A DNA stretch of 51,678 nucleotides, from the NCBI GenBank assembly GCA_022616435.1, contig JAKEET010000127.1:1-51678 (forward strand). The letters are read 5' to 3'. This DNA is from Gemmataceae bacterium (lineage in GTDB: Bacteria; Planctomycetota; Planctomycetia; Gemmatales; Gemmataceae). The position numbers and the translations under genes are program-made. The stretch's first letter is position 1; each line of letters starts with the position of its first letter. Below the pieces are notes generated by a model. It did not search any database. It saw only the letters and a program-made list of their open reading frames with translations, and was not told where the DNA came from. Positions 1-8,516 of the stretch are shown here, piece after piece.

Positions 1-6
1 CGTTTA

Positions 7-29
7 GCCCCGGTTCGCAGAACCGGGGC
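7..29. repeat. GC-rich perfect hairpin, possible terminator
   Basis: The arms GCCCCGGTTC (7-16) and GAACCGGGGC (20-29) are perfectly complementary around a GCA loop. The hairpin lies 46 bases past the stop of the leftward FG-GAP gene, so it could end that transcript, but no T-run follows on either strand. It could equally be one copy of a dispersed palindrome. Confidence 0.5.
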
Positions 30-74
30 GGACAGCATGCCACGCCGCCACCCTCTCCCGCCAACCCCGACCGG

Positions 75-1880
75 TCACCGATCCCCCGCCGCCGTCAGCC
101 GCACGTAGTCCAGCCCCATCTTGTCTCCGCCGACCGCCGCGACGTTGGCCCCGCTCAGCTCCAGGGTCAGCCGGTGGTTGCCGGCGTCGAGAGTCTTCGT
201 GCCCAGCGCCAACGCGCCGGTCGAGATCACGTCGGGAAAGTTGTAAAGGTCGATCGGTTCACCCAGCGTGGCGTCGTCGAGAAGGACGCGAACGATGCCG
301 CAGTCGCGGGCCATCGTGAACGCGGCCGCGACGGCGTAGTTTGCCTTGGCGGGCACATCGAAGGTCAATTCGAGACGAGCGCCCGGTTTGGCGCCGCTCC
401 AGAAGAGCTGCTTGTCGCCGCTCCAGCGGTCCCTGGGAAACCCGCCCATCGCCTGGACCGAGGTCTTGCCCGCCGAGGCCCTGGCGATGGTCATGTCCTC
501 GGCCTCCAGGGCGCCGGCCACGCGCCCGGTGTCTTTGGCGATTGCCGGGAACGGACCGCGCCGCAGCGGTCGCGGCAACGGCGCCAGCGGCTTGGGCCGG
601 GCCGCCTCCCACGTCGCCCGGTCCACCTTCTGCCGCGATTGCACCAGCACGTGCGCGCCGACCATGCCGCCGACGACGATGTCCGGCAACCGGTCGCCAT
701 TGATGTCGGCGATCGTGATCTGCCGCCCGATTCCCGAGACGCCGTCGATCTGATGGGGCGCCCAGTCCACGCGGGCCGCCCCCTTGGAAGGAGAGGCGGG
801 TGTCCGCACCAGCTTGAACCAGTACACGACGGCGCCGGCGTCCCACATCGGGCTTTGCTTGTGATGCGAGTAGAACGTTCGGCCCGTGACGATGTCCTTC
901 AGCCCGTCGCCATCCATGTCCGCCAGGGCGACCGAATGCGGCTCGGTGAACAGCGTGCCGTAACGGCTCTGCTTGGGCTGCTTGCCCATGATCAGATGCT
1001 CGCGGAAGACGGTCACCGGCCCGCTGCGATCTTGCTGAAACCAGGCCAGGCCGTAATCGTGGGCCGCGTGGCTGGTGACGATGTCGTTGTGGCCGTCGCC
1101 GTCCACGTCGTAGGCGTGCATCTCGGCGCCGCCGTAGGCATTGCTGAACTTGGCCTCGTGGAACGTCCAGCGCGAGTTTTCCGGATCGCCCTTGGGCTGC
1201 TGGAACCAGCCGTCGACGATGATGATGTCGTTGCGTCCGTCGCCGTCCACGTCGCCGACACCCAGGCCGTGGCCGAACGGCTTGGGCGCGGCCCGCTTCG
1301 AGATCACGTGAAACGTCCATTGCTTGAACGGCTCCTTCCAGTCGATGGTGGCGAAGCCGAACGCGCCGTTGAACGTGCAGATCAGCTCCGGACGCTTGTC
1401 CCCGACCAGTTGAACGAAGTGCGGCGACTCGTTGCCGACCGAATCGAAGACCTGGTGCTTCACCCAGTGCTTGGCGAAGTCGCCCTTGGGATTCTCGTAG
1501 ACGTACGCGGGCCGGCCGGGGAAGCCGACCACGAAGATGTCGTTCCAGCCGTCGCCGTTGAAGTCGTGGACCCAGCTGAAGAAGTTGTCGGCGTAGCCCT
1601 CGCGGTTTTGCGGCTTGGGCGGATACAGCTCGTGCTTGGTTTTGAAGTCGGGCCCTTGAAACCAGTAAGGGCCGTAGACCGCGTCCACGTGCCCGTCGCG
1701 GTTGAGGTCGCCGGCGCCGGCGCCTTCCGAGAAATAGACATCGGTGAGCTGCTGGCGCTGGTACTTGTGCAAGACGAGATCGTCGCCGGCCCCAGCCGCG
1801 GATCCCGCAACGGATGCCAGCAGCAACGACGCGACCCAGGAAGCCATGTTCGCACACCTCATCGTGAATCCGCGGGTCAT
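75..1880 (-). CDS. secreted FG-GAP/VCBS repeat protein with C-terminal carbohydrate-binding-like domain
   Basis: This is a 601-residue exported protein of unknown substrate. The N-terminus has a hydrophobic signal segment (about residues 12-32) ending in an Ala/Gly-rich cleavage region. At least six calcium-loop motifs of the FG-GAP/VCBS type follow (for example DLNRDGHVD, DFNGDGWND, DVDGDGRND, DMDGDGLKD), which is what a beta-propeller of about seven blades would show. The last 150 or so residues, starting near GALEAEDM, look like a beta-sandwich carbohydrate-binding module. The start at 1880 is preferred because AAAGGA lies seven bases upstream, although ATGs at 1862 and 1847 would shorten the n-region. 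In planctomycetes such proteins are often annotated as repeat domain-containing and their role is not known. No enzyme motif is seen. Confidence 0.85.
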   Translation of the reverse strand: MTRGFTMRCANMASWVASLLLASVAGSAAGAGDDLVLHKYQRQQLTDVYFSEGAGAGDLNRDGHVDAVYGPYWFQGPDFKTKHELYPPKPQNREGYADNFFSWVHDFNGDGWNDIFVVGFPGRPAYVYENPKGDFAKHWVKHQVFDSVGNESPHFVQLVGDKRPELICTFNGAFGFATIDWKEPFKQWTFHVISKRAAPKPFGHGLGVGDVDGDGRNDIIIVDGWFQQPKGDPENSRWTFHEAKFSNAYGGAEMHAYDVDGDGHNDIVTSHAAHDYGLAWFQQDRSGPVTVFREHLIMGKQPKQSRYGTLFTEPHSVALADMDGDGLKDIVTGRTFYSHHKQSPMWDAGAVVYWFKLVRTPASPSKGAARVDWAPHQIDGVSGIGRQITIADINGDRLPDIVVGGMVGAHVLVQSRQKVDRATWEAARPKPLAPLPRPLRRGPFPAIAKDTGRVAGALEAEDMTIARASAGKTSVQAMGGFPRDRWSGDKQLFWSGAKPGARLELTFDVPAKANYAVAAAFTMARDCGIVRVLLDDATLGEPIDLYNFPDVISTGALALGTKTLDAGNHRLTLELSGANVAAVGGDKMGLDYVRLTAAGDR

Positions 1881-1926
1881 CGTATTATCCTTTCCTCAAG
1901 CAACACGTGCGGGCATGACGGCTGTA

Positions 1927-1955
1927 ACTCTACCCGCCCGAAATGTGGCGAGCAA
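1927..1955 (-). promoter_or_regulatory. putative sigma70-type promoter for the FG-GAP protein
   Basis: Read on the minus strand: TTGCTC (1955-1950), a 17-base spacer, then TAGAGT (1932-1927). Transcription would start near 1920, giving a leader of about 40 bases. The -35 has the same TTGC form as five other promoters proposed in this window. Confidence 0.4.
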
Positions 1956-2171
1956 TTCAATTCCTCCAAAGCGAATGCAGGGAACCTTCGCCGACTATCA
2001 AAACTGGACGGTGCCGGTCCAAGGAGTTGGAACCGATATGGATGAGCCGCTGTGATTTCGCTACGCTAGCCTAAGCCAAGCAGGCGTACCCAGCGGCAAG
2101 ATCATGGCTGGAGTTGTTGCTTCGCTCCTTAACCTGATGCCAGAATTCCGATAGCGAGGAGGTTGGTCTCG

Positions 2172-3335
2172 ATGAGGCTCAAATCGATCGACTACGCTCA
2201 ACTGCAGGGTACCGACCGCGAGTGGATGCTTGAAGGGCTGACGCTGGGGCAAATGAACTTGATCGTCGGCAAGAATGCCACGGGTAAGACTCGCGTCCTG
2301 AACGTAATCAATGGTCTGGGTAAGCTGGTTTCGGGCCGGCAAAAGCCGTCCGAACTCACAACCGGAGCGTACCGAACGACCTTTGAACACGAGGGGCGCC
2401 TTCTTCACTACACGCTCGATATCCACGAACGAAAGGTGGTCACGGAGGAATTCCGCGACGGGGAGCGGACGCTCTTGCGACGGGCCGTTGGCGGGGTAGG
2501 CGAGATCTTCCACGAGAAGGAAAAGAAGATGCAGGAGTTCCAGACACCGGAGACGGAGGCCGCGGTCGTCGCACGCAGGGACACGATCCAACATCGCTTC
2601 CTTGAGCCGCTGGGGGAGTGGGGTGGCCGCGTACGCCACTACGAGTTTGGTGACAAGATGGGTCGCGGGCATATTGCCCTCTTGGTCAAGGGCGCTCTTG
2701 AGCCGGACCCCACAGATGTCAACGCTGTCATCGCACTCTTTCGCAAAGGTGTGAAGGATTTTCCCGACCGTTTCGCCGAGTCTGTAAAGAACGACATGAA
2801 CAGGATCGGGTACCTGATCGAGCAAGTCGGTGTAATGGCTCCGACGGACGTTACGGTGCCAATCCCCTTGGGGGCTCCGCTGGAACCGCTCATTCTATTC
2901 GTGAAGGAACGCGACCTGCCCTGCCTCACTCAGCAGACGGATATGTCGCAGGGAATGTTCCGGGCTCTCTCCGTAATTATCCACTTGAACTACGCCACCA
3001 TCGCGATGCTCCCCAGTGCCGTCCTAGTGGACGATATTGGCGAAGGGCTCGATTTCGAGCGATCGTGCAAGCTCATCGATTTGTTGCGTGATCGCGCGCA
3101 CGACACGATGGTGCAACTGATCCTTTCGACGAACGACCGTTTCGTGATGAACGAAGTTCCCCTGGCAGAGTGGTCCATTCTCCGGCGGAAAGCTGGGCAT
3201 GTGCGGGTGCTAAACCAGGAAAATTCAGGGGCGATGTTCGAGGAGTTCAGGTTCACCGGCTTGAGCAACTTCTCGCTTTTCGAGATGGACTTTGCCGGTG
3301 ACCCGGCAGTCGAGGAGGCCGTCGCCCATGAATAA
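2172..3335 (+). CDS. AAA/ABC-type ATPase (AAA_21-like), probable defence-associated
   Basis: A 387-residue ATPase with Walker A GKNATGKT at residues 33-40 and Walker B-like VLVDDIGEGLD near residue 285, followed by a switch-like STND motif. The middle of the protein is an insertion without recognised motifs. This is the layout of the AAA_15/AAA_21 family, SMC/RecF-like ATPases often encoded just upstream of a TOPRIM or DUF4276 nuclease-like partner in defence loci. GAGGAGG sits nine bases before the ATG at 2172, so this start is preferred over the TTG at 2163. A weak promoter (TTGCTT-18-CAGAAT, 2117-2146) precedes it. GC content is lower by eye than in neighbouring genes. The stop codon overlaps a second ATG (ATGAATAA), the usual mark of a coupled partner gene, but that partner looks truncated. 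Defence function is inference. Confidence 0.8.
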   Translation: MRLKSIDYAQLQGTDREWMLEGLTLGQMNLIVGKNATGKTRVLNVINGLGKLVSGRQKPSELTTGAYRTTFEHEGRLLHYTLDIHERKVVTEEFRDGERTLLRRAVGGVGEIFHEKEKKMQEFQTPETEAAVVARRDTIQHRFLEPLGEWGGRVRHYEFGDKMGRGHIALLVKGALEPDPTDVNAVIALFRKGVKDFPDRFAESVKNDMNRIGYLIEQVGVMAPTDVTVPIPLGAPLEPLILFVKERDLPCLTQQTDMSQGMFRALSVIIHLNYATIAMLPSAVLVDDIGEGLDFERSCKLIDLLRDRAHDTMVQLILSTNDRFVMNEVPLAEWSILRRKAGHVRVLNQENSGAMFEEFRFTGLSNFSLFEMDFAGDPAVEEAVAHE

Positions 3336-3483
3336 ATTGGCGGTGTTCGTCGCTCGGTCGCGGGACCGCACGTCGGACTCTTCCGTTTTTTTGCATGACG
3401 CGGGCAGATGCAACCGATATCGATGGGGGAGCGTCCGTTTTCGGTGTGTACCGATGAAGTCTCTCTGTCCACGAAGGACATGA
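3328..3483 (+). pseudogene. truncated remnant of the ATPase partner gene (DUF4276/TOPRIM-like start)
   Basis: An ATG overlaps the stop of the ATPase gene (ATGAATAA), and the frame begins MNKLAVFV, which resembles the first strand of small partner proteins that usually continue with Glu-Gly (DUF4276 or TOPRIM-like). After about eight residues the frame becomes Arg/Ser-rich sequence with no family resemblance and ends after 51 codons. I read this as an internal deletion or truncation that leaves the coupled start and little else. It might instead be a real 51-residue protein, or chance. Confidence 0.4.
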
Positions 3484-3485
3484 CG

Positions 3486-4883
3486 ATGCCGGCAACATGG
3501 AGAACGTCGGGGCTGTGCGCCGCCCTGGCTGCCGGGCTCGCATCGGGTTGTGCTCAGCTATCCCCCTTCAAGTCAGCCGCCGACCCAACTCCACTGATCG
3601 TGCCGTCCCCGCAGTCGGCTGCTGCGTCGCCGCCGAACAGGGATGACGCCATCGTGACCGTTGCCGCCGAGGCCCCCCTCGCGAAACAACCCGCCGCCCC
3701 GTTCGCGGGCAAGTCGGAGCTGCAAGTCGAGGCGCTGATCGAAGCCGTGCTGGCCCGCAATCCCACCATGGCTCAGATGGTGGCCGCGTGGCAGGCCGCG
3801 TCCGCCCGCTACCCGCAGGTGACTTCCCTGGAAGACCCGATGTTCGGGACGACCGTCGGCCCCGCCTCCATCGGCTCCAACGACGTGGATTTCGCCTACC
3901 GGTTGGAAGTGTCCCAGAAGATTCCGTGGCGCGGGAAGCTCGCGCTGCGCGGCCAGAACGCCCTGGCCGAGGCCAGCGCCGCCGGCCGCGACGTCGAGGA
4001 CGTGCGCCTGCGGTTGATCGAGAGCGCCCGGTCGGCCTTTTACGACTACTACCTGGTCGAGCGCGCCAAGGAAGTCAATGACGAAGCCCTGCGGCTGCTC
4101 AAGGAGCTCCGCGCCAACGCCCTGGAGCGCTTCACCAATCGCCTGGCGCCGGAGCAGGACTTCCGCCAGGCCGACGTCGAGATCGGACGAGAACATGCGC
4201 ATCATTTCCACCTGGAGCGGGTCAAGCAGGTGGCCATCGCCCGGATCAACACGCTTATGCACCTGCCGACCGGTTCGCCCTTGCCGCCGCCGCCCAAGGC
4301 ACTCCGCCCCGCCGAGGCGTTGCCGGATGTGGGCGCGTTGCAAGCGCTGGCGCTGGACCAGCGCCCCGACCTCAAGGCGCTGGCCGACCGCATTGCCGCC
4401 GATCAGGCGGCGCTGGCATTGGCCGCCAAGGACTACTACCCCGACGTGGAAGTGATGGCCGCCTACGATGCATTCTGGCAGCCGCGCGAGCGCGACCTGC
4501 GGCCGATGCTCGGCGTCCGGCTGAACGTGCCGGTCCGCCGGGAGCGGCGGCAGGCGGCGCTCGCGGAAGCCCAGGCCCGCATCGCCCAGCGCCAGGCCGA
4601 CCTGGCCCGGCAGACCGACCAGGTGAACCTGCAGGTGGAGGAGGCGTACCAGGAGGTGCGCGAGAGCGAACGGACCGTGAAGCTCTACACCGACACGATC
4701 CTGCCCGCCGCACGCGAGAACGTGAAGGCCGCGATCGCGGCGTACACCACCGGCAAGGCGCCGTTTTTGAGCCTGCTGGAGGCGCAGCGCAGCCTGATCA
4801 GCCTCCGCGACCGCTACTACGAGGCGACCGCCGACGTGTTCCGGCGGCGGGCGGCGCTGGAGCGGGCGGTGGGCGGGCCTTGA
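3486..4883 (+). CDS. TolC-family outer-membrane efflux lipoprotein (CusC/CzcC-like)
   Basis: A 465-residue outer-membrane channel component of a tripartite heavy-metal efflux pump. The start at 3486 is preferred: AAGGA lies seven bases upstream, and the product then opens with a signal peptide ending in the lipobox LASGC (Cys about residue 22), so it should be lipid-anchored. Two OEP repeats follow, rich in long amphipathic Ala/Arg/Gln helices (for example the stretch around ALAEAQARIAQRQADLARQ), and the C-terminal repeat has the LLEAQRSLISLR pattern of TolC homologues. It converges on the CusA-like gene with only 14 bases between stop codons, so it is not in the same transcript as the pump and adaptor, although its function surely belongs with them. 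Confidence 0.88.
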   Translation: MPATWRTSGLCAALAAGLASGCAQLSPFKSAADPTPLIVPSPQSAAASPPNRDDAIVTVAAEAPLAKQPAAPFAGKSELQVEALIEAVLARNPTMAQMVAAWQAASARYPQVTSLEDPMFGTTVGPASIGSNDVDFAYRLEVSQKIPWRGKLALRGQNALAEASAAGRDVEDVRLRLIESARSAFYDYYLVERAKEVNDEALRLLKELRANALERFTNRLAPEQDFRQADVEIGREHAHHFHLERVKQVAIARINTLMHLPTGSPLPPPPKALRPAEALPDVGALQALALDQRPDLKALADRIAADQAALALAAKDYYPDVEVMAAYDAFWQPRERDLRPMLGVRLNVPVRRERRQAALAEAQARIAQRQADLARQTDQVNLQVEEAYQEVRESERTVKLYTDTILPAARENVKAAIAAYTTGKAPFLSLLEAQRSLISLRDRYYEATADVFRRRAALERAVGGP

Positions 4884-4897
4884 CACCCGGCGGGAAT

Positions 4898-7800
4898 TCA
4901 CTCGATCGCCGGCGCCGATGGGGAATGCCGTCGCACCTTCCACTCCATCACCAGCGCGTACAGACACGGCGCCAGCAGAAACGTGATCACCTGCACCGCC
5001 ATGCCGCCCACCATCGGCACCGCCATCGGCTGCATCACGTCCGAGCCGCGGCCTTGCGTCAGGAAGATCGGCAGCAGGCCGAAGACCGTGGTCGCCGTCG
5101 TCATCAGCAGCGGACGCACTCGCTGCAGCGCGGCGTCGATCACCATCTCGCGCACCTCGGTCACGGATTGCGGCGTGCGTTCCTTGAACTTGTCTTCCAG
5201 AAAGCTGAGCATGACCACGCTGCAATCGTCGGCCACGCCGAACAGCGCGATGAAGCCGACCCAGACGGCGACGCTCAGGTTGGCCCCCCACCAGATGAGT
5301 AGCACGAACCCGCCCGAGGCCGACGCCAGGATGCCGAAGAAGACGATGAACATCAGCCACCACTTGCCGAAGCCCAGGTAGATCATCACCGCCATGGCCA
5401 GCAGCACGACCGGCACCAGCCACGACAGGCGCTCCATCGCCCGGCGCTGGTTCTCGAACTGTCCGCCCCACTCCCAGTGATAGCCCGGCGGCACGACCAG
5501 GGTCGCTTCCTCATGCCGGCCGGCGGCGATCAGCTCGTCGCTCTTGCGTTTCTCCGCCTGCAAGAGCCGCTCGGCCTCCTCGACCAGGCTCACCTCGTCG
5601 CGGTCCCGCGTGTTGAGGGTGACGTAGCCGACCAGGAGGCCGTTCTCGCTCTTGAGCTCCTGGGGACCGATCGTGTAGCGAATCTTCGCCACCTGGGCGA
5701 TGGGGACGTGGGCGCCGTCGGAAGTCGGCACGAGGATTCGCTCCAGGTCGTCGAAGCGCTCGCGCAGCTCGCGCGGATAGCGGACGCGAACGGGGTAGCG
5801 CTCCCGGCCTTCGACCGTCGTGGTCAGGTTCTCGCCGCCGATCGCGACTTCGATCACGTCCTGGATGTCGCGGATGCTCACGCCGTACCGGGCCGCGGCC
5901 ACGCGGTCGATCTCGTATTCGATGTACGGCTTGCCCACGATCCGGTCGGCGACCACGTCGGCGGCGCCGGGCACTCGCTTGAGGATCTGTTCGATCTGCA
6001 GGCCGACGCGCTCGATCTCCTTGGGGTCGGCGCCGTAAATCTTGACGCCCATCATCGCCCGGAAGCCGCTCTGCAGCATGACGAGCCGCGTCTGGATCGG
6101 CTGGAGCCAGGTCGGCAACACGCCGGGAATCGCGGTCTTCTCGTCCAGGTCCTTGAGGAGCTCGGCCTTGGTGATCGGCCGCTCCTCCGGCCACAGGTAG
6201 TTGAGTCCGGGCCGGGCCCAGTCGAGCCAGGCGGCGTCCGTATGCCAGCGCTCCTGTTTGACGCGCCGCCACTGCGATTCGGGCTTGAGCATGACAATCG
6301 CCTCGATCATGCCGATCGGCGCCGGATCGAGGGCGGAGTCGGCCCGGCCGAACTTACCGACTACGACAGAGACCTCGGGGACCGTGAGCATCGCCCGGTC
6401 CTGCTGGGCGAGGACGCGCTGCGTTTCCGTCAACGACGCGGACGGCAACAGCGACGGCATGGCCAGGAGCGAACCCTCGTCGAGAGGCGGCATGAACTCG
6501 CGGCCAATGCCGGGAAACAGCCTGCGCATGCGTTGCCAGGCGTTGGATTCCGTCGGATCGACGCCCGCCGCCTGCAGGCTCGCCTCGAGCGGATAGGCCA
6601 CGCGCTCGAACCCCAGCCATACCAGCAAGCTCAGCACGATCAGCGACACGGGAAGGGCCAGGAACGTCGCCTTGTGGTTCAGGGTCCAGCGCAGCGCCGG
6701 GCGGAACACGGCGAACACCGCCCGCGAGACGATGTTCTGTTCCAGCGGCACCAGTCGTTCCCGGCCCACGCGGTAGATGGCGGCGCCGGCCATGATCCCC
6801 ACGGCAATGGCTGTCGGCCAGCCGCTCCACCGGCCGCTCTCGCCCAACCCCCAGCGCAACAGCGCGTGGGTGATGAACACGGCCGGGACGCCCGCCAGGA
6901 CCGCCAGCGCCAACGACCGCCGCCGCGACCAGCGGACCGGCTTGAGCAGGTAGTAGGTCAGGACCGGCACCAGGGTCAGGGCGAGGATCACCGACGCGGC
7001 AATGGCGAACGTCTTGGTGAACGCCAGCGGCTTGAACAGCTTGCCTTCGGCTTCGGTCAGGGCGAACACCGGGATGAACGACAGGATGGTGTTGGACACG
7101 GCGGTGAGCATCGGCCCGCCGACTTGCGTGGCCGCCTCGTACACCACCGTGCCGTAGGGCCGCTCGGGTTCGGCCGCCACGCGCCGGTAGATGTTCTCGG
7201 TCATGATGATGCCCATGTCGGCGACGTCGCCGATGGCGATGGCGATGCCGGCCAGGGACATGATGTTGCTGTCGACTCCCAGCCAGTACATGACGATGAA
7301 GCTGACGGCGACGGACAAGGGCAAGGTCGGCAGGATGGCCAGCGAGCTGCGGAGGTGGAGCAGGAAGATGACGACGACCAGGCCGGCGACGAGCGCCTCC
7401 TCGGTGAGGGCCTTGCGCAGCGTGGCCATCGTCTCGTAGATCAGGTCGGTGCGGTCGTAGTAGTCGACGACGCGGACGGGGACTTGCCGGCCGTCCTCCA
7501 GCGTGACGCGCAGGCCCGGCTCCATCTGCCGGATGCGTTCCTTGACGCGCTCGATGACGCGGAGCGGGTTCTCGCCGTAGCGCATCGTGACGATGCCGCC
7601 GACGGCCTCGCGGCCGCCCTTGTCCAGGCCGCCGCGGCGGAAATCGGGGCCGAGCTGGACCTTGGCCACGTTCTTGACCAGGATCGGCGTCCCCTCCTCC
7701 TGGCGGATGACGATGTTCTCGATGTCGGCCACGGTGCGGATGAAGCCGATGCCGCGGATGAAGAACTCGTAGCCGGCGTTTTCGACGACCTTGGCGCCGA

Positions 7801-8443
7801 CGTCGATGTTGCTCTTGCGGACGGCGGTGTACACCTCGGGCAGGCTGACGCGGTGGGCGCGCAACTTGTCGGGGTGAACGTCGATCTGATACTGCTTGAC
7901 GAAGCCGCCGACCGACGCGACTTCCGACACTCCCTCGACCGCCTGGAGCTGATAGCGGACGTACCAGTCCTGCAGCGACCGCAACTGGGCCACGTCGGCG
8001 CCGTCGGCCTCCAGCGTGTACCAGAAGACCTGGCCCAGCGCGGTGGCGTCCGGCCCGAGCACCGGCACCACGCCGGCCGGCAGCTTGGCCTGGGCGACGT
8101 TCAAGCGCTCCAGGACGCGCGACCGCGCCCAGTAATAGTCGGCGTCGTCCTGGATGATGACGAAGATCATCGAGAAGCCGAAGCCGGAGAACGAGCGGAT
8201 CGTCTTGACTTTCGGCGTCCCCTGCAGGCTGACGGTGAGTGGATAGGTGACCTGGTCCTCGACGTCCTGCGGCGAACGGCCGGGCCACTCGGCGAGCACG
8301 ATGACCTGCTTCTCGCCGATGTCGGGGATGGCGTCGATGGGCGTGTTGACGAGCGCGTAATAGCCTGCCGCCGTCGCCGCCAGTGCGGTCAGGACGACGA
8401 GGAAGCGGTTGTTCAAGCACCAGTGGATGATGAGATTGACCAT
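4898..8443 (-). CDS. cusA: CusA/CzcA-family heavy-metal efflux RND permease
   Basis: A 1181-residue inner-membrane proton-driven pump, longer than E. coli CusA (about 1047). The N-terminus (first helix LVVLTALAATAAGYYA followed by NTPIDAIPDIGEKQV) and PYPLTV-like and LPAGVVPVLGPDATALGQVFWYTLE-type segments are typical of heavy-metal efflux RND proteins. Transmembrane blocks lie near residues 340-500 and 1010-1160, including the segment GDVADMGIIMTEN, where RND pumps carry charged proton-relay residues. An extra hydrophobic stretch with Arg-rich loops (about residues 510-590) accounts for part of the added length. The C-terminal half carries the periplasmic docking domain. It follows the adaptor gene by 73 bases in the same direction, so co-transcription is likely. 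Copper or silver is the probable substrate, from the HMBD-bearing adaptor; the exact ion cannot be read. Confidence 0.9.
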   Translation of the reverse strand: MVNLIIHWCLNNRFLVVLTALAATAAGYYALVNTPIDAIPDIGEKQVIVLAEWPGRSPQDVEDQVTYPLTVSLQGTPKVKTIRSFSGFGFSMIFVIIQDDADYYWARSRVLERLNVAQAKLPAGVVPVLGPDATALGQVFWYTLEADGADVAQLRSLQDWYVRYQLQAVEGVSEVASVGGFVKQYQIDVHPDKLRAHRVSLPEVYTAVRKSNIDVGAKVVENAGYEFFIRGIGFIRTVADIENIVIRQEEGTPILVKNVAKVQLGPDFRRGGLDKGGREAVGGIVTMRYGENPLRVIERVKERIRQMEPGLRVTLEDGRQVPVRVVDYYDRTDLIYETMATLRKALTEEALVAGLVVVIFLLHLRSSLAILPTLPLSVAVSFIVMYWLGVDSNIMSLAGIAIAIGDVADMGIIMTENIYRRVAAEPERPYGTVVYEAATQVGGPMLTAVSNTILSFIPVFALTEAEGKLFKPLAFTKTFAIAASVILALTLVPVLTYYLLKPVRWSRRRSLALAVLAGVPAVFITHALLRWGLGESGRWSGWPTAIAVGIMAGAAIYRVGRERLVPLEQNIVSRAVFAVFRPALRWTLNHKATFLALPVSLIVLSLLVWLGFERVAYPLEASLQAAGVDPTESNAWQRMRRLFPGIGREFMPPLDEGSLLAMPSLLPSASLTETQRVLAQQDRAMLTVPEVSVVVGKFGRADSALDPAPIGMIEAIVMLKPESQWRRVKQERWHTDAAWLDWARPGLNYLWPEERPITKAELLKDLDEKTAIPGVLPTWLQPIQTRLVMLQSGFRAMMGVKIYGADPKEIERVGLQIEQILKRVPGAADVVADRIVGKPYIEYEIDRVAAARYGVSIRDIQDVIEVAIGGENLTTTVEGRERYPVRVRYPRELRERFDDLERILVPTSDGAHVPIAQVAKIRYTIGPQELKSENGLLVGYVTLNTRDRDEVSLVEEAERLLQAEKRKSDELIAAGRHEEATLVVPPGYHWEWGGQFENQRRAMERLSWLVPVVLLAMAVMIYLGFGKWWLMFIVFFGILASASGGFVLLIWWGANLSVAVWVGFIALFGVADDCSVVMLSFLEDKFKERTPQSVTEVREMVIDAALQRVRPLLMTTATTVFGLLPIFLTQGRGSDVMQPMAVPMVGGMAVQVITFLLAPCLYALVMEWKVRRHSPSAPAIE

Positions 8444-8516
8444 GTCGATCGCCTTCGCGCCGCTGGCGGCTTAGCGTTCGCGGCATCCCAACGCGAACGC
8501 CAAGCCGCAAGCGGCA

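Noticed and set aside
174..2045. A 623-codon rightward frame across the FG-GAP gene
   Set aside because: It is Val/Gly/Arg-rich with no domain, and the opposite strand has a signal peptide and six FG-GAP motifs. It is a high-GC shadow.
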